Below, one piece after another: positions 1 to 4,680 of a DNA stretch of 5,774 bases. The position numbers and the translations under genes are program-made. Source of the DNA: Synergistaceae bacterium (GTDB taxonomy: Bacteria > Synergistota > Synergistia > Synergistales > Aminobacteriaceae). Position 1 is the stretch's first letter, and each line of letters begins with the position of its first letter. Below the pieces are notes generated by a model that made no database searches, was not told where the DNA came from, and saw nothing but the letters and a program-made list of their open reading frames with translations. Location of the stretch: positions 1 through 5,774 of the forward strand of contig JAFRSL010000209.1 in assembly GCA_017427625.1 (NCBI GenBank), in the 5' to 3' direction.

Positions 1-20
1 ACGGAAGGAGTCAAATATTC

Positions 21-698
21 ATGCCCCTAAACGAAATTCTCTACAGAATACTAATTCAGGGCGGCTCGTACATGACGATATTACGCGGCCTAAATGCCAC
101 CGTCTACATCTCAGTGATGTCTATGATCTTCGGAACACTTCTAGGCGCGTTAGTGTGCCTTCTGAGAATGTCGGGCGTAAAAATCCTCAGCATTCCCGCA
201 AAAATCTACATCGTCGTACTGAGAGGCTCGCCGGTCTTGATGCTCTTGATGCTCATGTACTACGGAATCTTCGCGCGAAGCCCACTCGAAGCAAGCACTA
301 TAGCTGTGATAACCTTCTCGCTGAACGTTGCCGCACATGTTGCCGAATTGCTCCGTGCTGCTCTAAGTGCAACGGACAAAGGTCAGGTTGAAGCCGCGAG
401 GACGTTGGGATTCTCAGCGTTTCAAGCATTCAGACTCATCACTCTCCCTCAGGTCATAAGAATCGCAAAGCCCGTATATCAGTCAACCGTAGTCAACCTC
501 ATTCAATGGACGAGCGTTGTGGGCTACGTCTCAATCACTGACCTTACACGCGTAATCAACAACATAGCCTCGCGGACAATGCAGCCGATGATCACGATAA
601 TCATCGGAATGCTGATATACCTTGCGCTAGCGTACATAGTTCACGGAATATTCGCGCTGTCTGACCACTTTCAGCACAGAAAGGAAGCGTTATCATGA
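21..698 (+). CDS. Polar amino acid ABC transporter permease (HisM/GlnP family)
   Basis: Inner-membrane permease subunit of a polar amino acid importer, 225 residues, which is the usual length of this family. Hydrophobic segments lie at about residues 24-50, 58-82, 92-115, 155-172 and 188-212. The family hallmarks are present: RGSPVL at 69-74, AELLRAAL at 108-115, and the EAA loop (EAARTLG at 124-130, then LITLPQ at 139-144) that docks on the ATPase. IASRT at 182-186 is also typical of the HisM/GlnP group. The ATG is supported by GGAAGGAG at bases 3-10, ten bases upstream. The stop overlaps the ATPase start by four bases (ATGA), so the two are translationally coupled. The substrate cannot be read from the permease. 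The solute-binding protein is absent here and is presumably encoded upstream. Confidence 0.93.
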   Translation: MPLNEILYRILIQGGSYMTILRGLNATVYISVMSMIFGTLLGALVCLLRMSGVKILSIPAKIYIVVLRGSPVLMLLMLMYYGIFARSPLEASTIAVITFSLNVAAHVAELLRAALSATDKGQVEAARTLGFSAFQAFRLITLPQVIRIAKPVYQSTVVNLIQWTSVVGYVSITDLTRVINNIASRTMQPMITIIIGMLIYLALAYIVHGIFALSDHFQHRKEALS

Positions 699-1822
699 GC
701 CTTATTGAAGTTCGCAATCTCTGCAAGTCATTCGGAAAATTGAGCGTCCTTAACGACGTGAGCCTTAACGTTGAAGAGGGCGAGAGAATCGCAATAATCG
801 GAGGCTCTGGCTGCGGGAAAAGCGTTTTCCTTCGCTCGCTGGAATTGCTTGAACGTCCTGACAGCGGGCAGATATTCATTGACGGCGAGGAGATCACGGC
901 CAGAGGTGCTGACGTTAACAGGATACGCCGAAAAATGGGCATGGTGTACCAGAAATTCTACCTCTTCTCGCACATGAACGTCATGGACAATCTATGCCTT
1001 GCCCCCGTAAAACTCGCTGGAATGTCCCGCAATGAAGCCGAAGCTCACGCTATGGAATGGCTCTCGAAGGTCGGACTTACATCGAAGGCTCACTCAATGC
1101 CCGACAAACTTTCAGGAGGTCAGCAGCAGAGAATCGCAATATGCCGAAGCCTCATGATGAAACCGAAAGTTCTGCTTTTCGACGAACCAACGAGCGCATT
1201 AGACCCCACGATGGTCGGTGAAGTTCTGGCGATGATAAGAATGCTGACGAAGCACAACATGACGATGATGATCGTTACGCACGAGATGAACTTTGCGCGT
1301 GAGGTTGCTGACAGGGTGCTTTTCTTTGCGGACAGGGGAATTTATGAGCAGGGGAAGCCGTCTGAGATATTCGACAATCCCAAAGGCGAGAAGACGATCG
1401 CGTTCATCAGGAAGCTAAAGTATTTCAGCTACGAGGTAAGGAGCAGGAACTTCGACCTTCTTGAGATGCAGGGAAAGATTCACGATTTCTCGGAGAAATA
1501 TGGACTAAGCTCACGGCTCGCGTACAGGCTGGCATTGTGCTGTGAGGAGCTTGTTTACGAGATGATTTCGGGCTGTATTAGCGCAGCGGGCCGGACGGCC
1601 TATGGCGATGGCGGGAACGTTAATATTGATGCTGGGATTTCATACTCTGAGGCTGACGGAACCACGGTGATTGAAATTACGGCTGAGGGCAAAGAGTTCA
1701 ACCCGTTCAACGCGGAGGACGATGACGATGTTCACTTGGGCGTTTCGATGCTCAGGAAGATAGCAAAGAACATAACGCATGAATATTTGGAGGGCGTTAA
1801 CAGGATTGAGATAGTACTGTGA
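695..1822 (+). CDS. Amino acid ABC transporter ATPase with a C-terminal degenerate RsbW-like GHKL domain
   Basis: Residues 1-243 are a complete GlnQ/HisP-type ATPase that would power the permease encoded just upstream. Visible motifs are Walker A GGSGCGKS (36-43), Q-loop Gln86, signature LSGGQQQR (139-146), Walker B LLFDEP (160-165) with catalytic Glu164, a SALD D-loop (167-170) and switch His196. Such proteins normally end near residue 245. This one runs to 375. The extra part (about 244-375) matches the order of an RsbW/SpoIIAB anti-sigma kinase fold: a first helix, an N-box-like EELVYEMI (284-291), beta strands, a G1-box-like AEGKEFNPF (330-338), a G2-like HLGVSMLRK (347-355) and a final strand. 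The N-box Asn is Glu289 and the G1 Asp is Ala330, so ATP binding by this domain is doubtful. By analogy with the C-terminal regulatory domains of MalK or MetN, it may be a control domain; that is inference. AAGGAAG at 681-687 is the ribosome-binding site. The reading frame is open throughout, so this is a true fusion and not read-through. Confidence 0.9.
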   Translation: MSLIEVRNLCKSFGKLSVLNDVSLNVEEGERIAIIGGSGCGKSVFLRSLELLERPDSGQIFIDGEEITARGADVNRIRRKMGMVYQKFYLFSHMNVMDNLCLAPVKLAGMSRNEAEAHAMEWLSKVGLTSKAHSMPDKLSGGQQQRIAICRSLMMKPKVLLFDEPTSALDPTMVGEVLAMIRMLTKHNMTMMIVTHEMNFAREVADRVLFFADRGIYEQGKPSEIFDNPKGEKTIAFIRKLKYFSYEVRSRNFDLLEMQGKIHDFSEKYGLSSRLAYRLALCCEELVYEMISGCISAAGRTAYGDGGNVNIDAGISYSEADGTTVIEITAEGKEFNPFNAEDDDDVHLGVSMLRKIAKNITHEYLEGVNRIEIVL

Positions 1823-1832
1823 GAGAATGCAA

Positions 1833-1855
1833 GCCTCTCTCTGCGTGGGAGAGGC
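1833..1855. terminator. Hairpin between convergent genes, possible bidirectional terminator
   Basis: GCCTCTCTC (1833-1841) pairs with GGGAGAGGC (1847-1855), giving a 9-bp stem with one G-T pair and a 5-base loop (TGCGT). It fills the 40-bp gap between the stop of the ABC ATPase gene and the stop of the convergent capA-like gene, the expected place for a shared terminator. The following T-tracts are poor on both strands (AAATGTTT on +, TTGCATT on -), so intrinsic termination may be weak. It may instead protect 3' ends. Confidence 0.5.
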
Positions 1856-1862
1856 AAATGTT

Positions 1863-3011
1863 TCACGGGGATTTCTTCCTGCTCTTTGGAAGAACATCGG
1901 GACTCTCCTCGCGCCAAAGAATATTGAAACCGTATTCGTCGGTCTCCTTCCTTGCGCCGAGAAACTCAATCACAGAACGCCCGATACTGCGAAGATTGAT
2001 GATCTGCGACTTGCTCAGTCCCGAAAAGTCCAACGCCTCAATAAGCGTCTCGTCATTCCCAGCGTAGGTTACTTCGGTTCTCTTTGAGCCGGGCGCAATA
2101 ACATAAAGCGGAGCAATCCCAAGCCCTGCGAGCCTCGTACCATCATCGTCCTTCACGAACTCTGCGGAAAGTATCACGCTTCTCTCACGCGGCAAAGTCC
2201 TCTGGAACGACACGAAATTTCCAAGCGACCAAGCTACTGCCCTCACTTCATCGCTCTCTATCCTGACTTCAACGGGCTGAAGGACATGAGGGTGTGTGCC
2301 GACTATGAGGCTTGCACCGTTTGTGAACGCAGTATCAGCGGCCTTCTTCTGGTGAACGTTGGGGTTGTGGTGGTACTCGTTCCCCCAATGGAACAAGGCA
2401 ATGATAACGTCAGGACTGAGGGACTTTGCTCGGGCCATGCTCTGCTCTATGTCGGCTTCGGAGATTACATTGAGGTGAACGTCTGAGGGTTTAGGCCACT
2501 CGTTGCTTCCGTAACTGTGATTGATGAATGCCACGCGAACCCCGTTGTTTTCGAGGAGTATTGCGTCGTTCGAGGGAATGTCGCCGACCCCCAAGCCTAT
2601 CCACGCAATATCAGCACTGTCGAGGACTTCCGTTGTCCTCCGAGCACCTGAGGCTCCCCTGTCGAAGATGTGATTGTTCGCAAGACTGAGAAGGTCAACC
2701 TCCAAATCACCCGTGAGATTTTCTGTGAATACATCGGGCGTGTTGAAGAGAGGAAATCCCGCATACTTGAGCTTCTTTCCTGTTCCAGCGAATACAGTCT
2801 CAAGGTTGCCGACGAGGAATGCGTCCTTCAGCAATGGCTTGATCCTCCTGAATGACGGTGAGAAATCATATGTTCCGCCCTTGCGTTTTGCCGCGTCTAA
2901 TTGCTGGTCGTGAACCATAATGTCGCCGATGAATATGAACCTCGCCCGCGTCTCTGCGTTCCCGCAACCGCAGAACATCATCAGCATCAAAACCGCACAG
3001 AGATTCTTCAA
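1863..3011 (-). CDS. CapA-family (PGA_cap) metallophosphatase-like lipoprotein
   Basis: Belongs to the CapA/PgsA family, a calcineurin-like metallophosphatase fold first known from poly-gamma-glutamate capsule synthesis. Numbered from the TTG start (382 residues), the motifs are FIGDIMVH (27-34), GNLET (68-72), LANNHIFDRG (110-119), HWGNEY (208-213), GTHPHVLQPVE (238-248) and WSLGNF (261-266). Together these supply the usual Asp, Asn and His metal ligands. The N terminus (MKN, a hydrophobic stretch, then Gly-Cys16) looks like a lipoprotein signal, so the protein is probably anchored outside the cytoplasmic membrane; Phe13 at position -3 of the lipobox is less usual. The reading frame extends upstream to a GTG at 3018-3020, but the only good Shine-Dalgarno (3020-3024) sits on that GTG and is eight bases from the TTG at 3009-3011, so the TTG is preferred. 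No capB/capC genes are adjacent, so a capsule role is unproven. Many CapA homologues occur alone with unknown substrates. Confidence 0.88.
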   Translation of the reverse strand: MKNLCAVLMLMMFCGCGNAETRARFIFIGDIMVHDQQLDAAKRKGGTYDFSPSFRRIKPLLKDAFLVGNLETVFAGTGKKLKYAGFPLFNTPDVFTENLTGDLEVDLLSLANNHIFDRGASGARRTTEVLDSADIAWIGLGVGDIPSNDAILLENNGVRVAFINHSYGSNEWPKPSDVHLNVISEADIEQSMARAKSLSPDVIIALFHWGNEYHHNPNVHQKKAADTAFTNGASLIVGTHPHVLQPVEVRIESDEVRAVAWSLGNFVSFQRTLPRERSVILSAEFVKDDDGTRLAGLGIAPLYVIAPGSKRTEVTYAGNDETLIEALDFSGLSKSQIINLRSIGRSVIEFLGARKETDEYGFNILWREESPDVLPKSRKKSP

Positions 3012-3019
3012 CGTAATCA

Positions 3020-3024
3020 CTCCT
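3020..3024 (-). promoter_or_regulatory. Shine-Dalgarno AGGAG that decides the TTG start of the capA-like gene
   Basis: On the minus strand AGGAG is followed by eight bases and then TTG (3011-3009). The upstream in-frame GTG (3020-3018) overlaps the AGGAG itself and has no other ribosome-binding site at a workable distance. The two 5'-most bases of this site (3023-3024 on the plus strand) fall inside the left copy of the dyad element, so a protein bound there could also affect capA translation or transcription. Confidence 0.6.
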
Positions 3025-3054
3025 AGAATTTTTCCAGCATGATAACATATTATC
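3023..3054. repeat. Left copy of a repeated double-dyad element, candidate promoter/operator
   Basis: This ~30-bp element recurs at 3706-3736. Both copies share TAGAATTTT at the left and ATGATAACATAT at the right (identical 12-mer, 3039-3050 here), with a similar C-rich centre (CCAGC against CTAGCC). Within this copy, CTAGAA (3023-3028) and TTCCAG (3032-3037) form an imperfect dyad with one mismatch, and GATAA (3041-3045) with TTATC (3050-3054) forms a perfect 5-bp dyad. It lies in the gap between the divergent capA-like gene and mntA. A loose promoter reading is TAGAAT (3024-3029), an 18-base spacer, then TATTAT (3048-3053), driving mntA; the -35 match is poor (3 of 6), so promoter activity is tentative. 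Confidence 0.65.
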
Positions 3055-3060
3055 GTGTAT

Positions 3061-3065
3061 GGAGG
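3061..3065 (+). promoter_or_regulatory. Shine-Dalgarno GGAGG that fixes the mntA start
   Basis: GGAGG lies nine bases upstream of the ATG at 3075-3077. An earlier in-frame ATG at 3039 has no ribosome-binding site, lies inside the repeated element, and would add twelve residues that do not look like the N terminus of this family. The ATG at 3075 is therefore the start. Confidence 0.8.
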
Positions 3066-3074
3066 TGTGAAGAT

Positions 3075-3371
3075 ATGGCGTTTACAGTTGATGAAATAAA
3101 GCGCACTGTTATTCCCAAAGCTAGAGCATATGGTATTAAGAGCGTGAGACTATTCGGGTCATATGCCAGAGGTGAAGCAAACGATTTCAGCGATGTCGAT
3201 CTTCTCATAGACAGAGGGAAATTAGGCGGACTCGTTCAGTATTTCTCGTTCGTCAATGAACTTGAGGACGATTTTGGCTGTCATGTTGATGTCGTTACGA
3301 GCGGGATAAACGACAAAGAATTTCTTGACGGGATAATTCGGGAAGGAGTTTTGCTTTATGTCGCTGACTGA
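3075..3371 (+). CDS. mntA: MntA-type minimal nucleotidyltransferase (type VII antitoxin)
   Basis: A 98-residue minimal nucleotidyltransferase of the MNT family, partner of the HEPN protein encoded next. The active-site signature is complete: GSYARG (28-33), then SDVDLLID (39-46) with Asp40 and Asp42, and a third acidic residue in HVDVV (Asp72). Proteins of this kind transfer AMP from ATP to a tyrosine of the HepT toxin and so block its RNase activity; this is established for a characterised MntA-HepT pair. The intact catalytic residues imply that this copy is active. Its stop codon lies 14 bp inside hepT, so the two are translationally coupled with antitoxin first, the usual order. By hand count GC for 3061-3360 is 130/300 (43%), below sampled stretches of capA (91/180) and prmA (104/180). 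This fits a transferred module but does not prove it. Confidence 0.92.
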   Translation: MAFTVDEIKRTVIPKARAYGIKSVRLFGSYARGEANDFSDVDLLIDRGKLGGLVQYFSFVNELEDDFGCHVDVVTSGINDKEFLDGIIREGVLLYVAD

Positions 3372-3708
3372 GAAAGACAAGATTGCTATCAGTTTGATGA
3401 TTAAGTATTGCAACGATATTTCCATGCTGATGGAGAGATATGGCGGAGATTTTCAAAGGTACACGTCTGATATTTCATTTGAGTATTCCTGCGGCATGTG
3501 CCTGATACAAATCGGGGAGCTTGCGGGAAGGGTATCGGAGGAAACGATGAAGAGCAATCCTTCTGTTGCGTGGCGGGCAATAAGGGCAATGAGGAACATA
3601 CACGCTCACGATTACGGCAGCATAGATTACTCAATAGTTTGGGATACGTTGAAGCATGATATACCAGACTTGAAGCAAAAACTCTCGAAGATACTTCAGG
3701 ACGAATAG
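3358..3708 (+). CDS. hepT: HepT-like HEPN-domain RNase toxin (DUF86)
   Basis: A 116-residue HEPN protein of the HepT/DUF86 family. The defining R-X4-H-X-Y motif is intact: Arg79, His84 and Tyr86 within MRNIHAHDY (78-86). Arg and His are the ribonuclease residues, and the Tyr is the residue AMPylated by the paired nucleotidyltransferase in the characterised system. Predicted helices surround it, including a central IQIGELAGRVS (50-60) typical of the family. AAGGAG (3343-3348) lies nine bases before the ATG, inside the end of mntA, giving an independent and coupled ribosome entry. The TAG stop (3706-3708) forms the first three bases of the right copy of the repeated element. Hand-counted GC for 3361-3660 is 134/300 (45%). 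The target RNA cannot be predicted from the sequence. The pair may act in abortive infection or in stabilising a genomic segment. Confidence 0.92.
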   Translation: MSLTEKDKIAISLMIKYCNDISMLMERYGGDFQRYTSDISFEYSCGMCLIQIGELAGRVSEETMKSNPSVAWRAIRAMRNIHAHDYGSIDYSIVWDTLKHDIPDLKQKLSKILQDE

Positions 3709-3736
3709 AATTTTCTAGCCATGATAACATATATCA
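3706..3736. repeat. Right copy of the double-dyad element, leader of prmA
   Basis: Second copy of the element at 3023-3054, exactly 682 bp to the right of the first (3024 against 3706). TAGAA (3706-3710) and TTCTA (3713-3717) form a perfect 5-bp dyad. TGATA (3722-3726) and TATCA (3732-3736) form another. A further TATCAT (3738-3743) just downstream could pair with ATGATA (3721-3726) instead. The copy starts on the hepT stop codon and ends about 30 bp before the prmA ATG, so it is in position to be the prmA promoter or operator. The loose promoter reading of the left copy applies here too: TAGAAT, an 18-base spacer, then TATATC (3730-3735). No terminator separates hepT from prmA, so read-through into prmA is possible. 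Confidence 0.65.
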
Positions 3737-3765
3737 CTATCATAATATGACGAGGGAAAATTTTT

Positions 3766-4680
3766 ATGAAACAACAATATAACTTCTGGTGGACTGTCGA
3801 ACTCAGCGTACCCTGCGCCCTGCGAAACCGTCAGCACAACGAGGAACGCCTCAGCACAATAGCCGCACTCACCGACTCCATAGGCTCAGAGATTTTCACT
3901 GAACAGGACTTTTTCGGCAACGAGCTGTTATTCCTCCGCACAAGTTACAACGGCGAAACAGGGATCGACGAGATTATTCATCACATTCTCTTCATACTTG
4001 AGGACGCAAATTTTCTCGGCATTGACATAGCACGTTGCTACAGGGTCGACAATCAGGCATGGGACACCCAGCATTACGACGCATTCCCGCCCCTCCCAGT
4101 CGGAAAGGGACTCGTTGTAATGGCCCCTTGGCATGAGGACGACGAGATCCCCGCTGACCGTATGCCAATCTACATTTACCCCGCGAGCGCATTCGGAACT
4201 GGCTACCACGAAAGCACACAGATCGCGCTCTCGCTCCTTGAGGAAATCGTCAGGACAGGCGACACGATTCTTGATGTTGGGACGGGGACAGGGATACTTT
4301 TCATTACAGCTCTAAAACTCGGTGCTGGTAAGGCCATTGCCCGCGACATTGACCCCGACACACTCAGCGAGGCAAAGCGTAACATGAATCTCAACGGCAT
4401 TAACCCGAAAGTCTGCGAGCTCTCAGAAGGCGACCTACTCAAAGGCTTCAAGGGTCAAGTCAACATACTCACAGCCAACATTCTGCTCAACCCGAATATC
4501 ACACTCCTCCCCGACGTTAGAAGGACGCTCAAACCTAAGGGCTTTGCGATTTTCTCAGGAATGACGAGCATTGAGAGCCACATGTTCATATCGGTTATGG
4601 AGGCTTCGAGGCTTGAGATTGACCGCGAAATGAAGATCGGCGACTGGTGGGGCTGCAGAGCCGTTAAGTCATGGGGCTAA
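3766..4680 (+). CDS. prmA: Ribosomal protein L11 methyltransferase
   Basis: SAM-dependent methyltransferase of 304 residues, the usual PrmA length. PrmA trimethylates ribosomal protein L11 in the cytoplasm. An N-terminal substrate-recognition region (about 1-110) is followed by the PrmA-specific linker signature SAFGTGYHEST (141-151) and a Rossmann-fold catalytic domain. Motif I is ILDVGTGTGIL (168-178), where many PrmA proteins have Cys-Gly-Ser in the glycine loop. Motif II carries RDIDPDTL (193-200), whose acidic residues would bind the SAM ribose. The active-site TANILLNPN (237-245) corresponds to the PrmA Asn-Ile-Leu motif. GAGGG (3752-3756) lies nine bases before the ATG. The end overlaps mtaB by ten bases, making a co-translated pair of translation-modification genes. 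PrmA is not essential in E. coli. Confidence 0.92.
   Translation: MKQQYNFWWTVELSVPCALRNRQHNEERLSTIAALTDSIGSEIFTEQDFFGNELLFLRTSYNGETGIDEIIHHILFILEDANFLGIDIARCYRVDNQAWDTQHYDAFPPLPVGKGLVVMAPWHEDDEIPADRMPIYIYPASAFGTGYHESTQIALSLLEEIVRTGDTILDVGTGTGILFITALKLGAGKAIARDIDPDTLSEAKRNMNLNGINPKVCELSEGDLLKGFKGQVNILTANILLNPNITLLPDVRRTLKPKGFAIFSGMTSIESHMFISVMEASRLEIDREMKIGDWWGCRAVKSWG

Noticed and set aside
601..942. 113-codon open frame on the minus strand across the permease/ATPase junction
   Set aside because: It lies opposite two well-supported genes with clear motifs and shows no recognisable domain of its own.
1580..1605. GGCC-GGAC-GGCC palindromic patch within the ATPase tail region
   Set aside because: It is a short chance dyad in coding DNA with no second copy in the window and no link to a gene boundary.
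1819..2087. Two plus-strand open frames (82 and 86 codons) opposite the end of the capA-like gene
   Set aside because: They overlap the intergenic hairpin and the conserved capA-like coding region, and neither translation shows a recognisable motif.
3039..3074. Upstream ATG at 3039 as the mntA start
   Set aside because: It has no ribosome-binding site, lies inside the repeated element, and the ATG at 3075 has a well-placed GGAGG.
3401..3730. 109-codon open frame on the minus strand opposite hepT
   Set aside because: It is a shadow of hepT, whose plus-strand frame carries the complete HEPN motif; no domain or ribosome-binding site supports the antisense frame.
3741..3746. CATAAT as the -10 box of prmA
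   Set aside because: No acceptable -35 lies 16-18 bases upstream, and the start point would fall almost on the prmA ribosome-binding site.
3721..3750. Nine-codon reading frame starting at the ATG of the right repeat copy, as a leader peptide
   Set aside because: There is no Shine-Dalgarno, the ATG exists only because the repeat contains it, and no attenuator hairpin follows.
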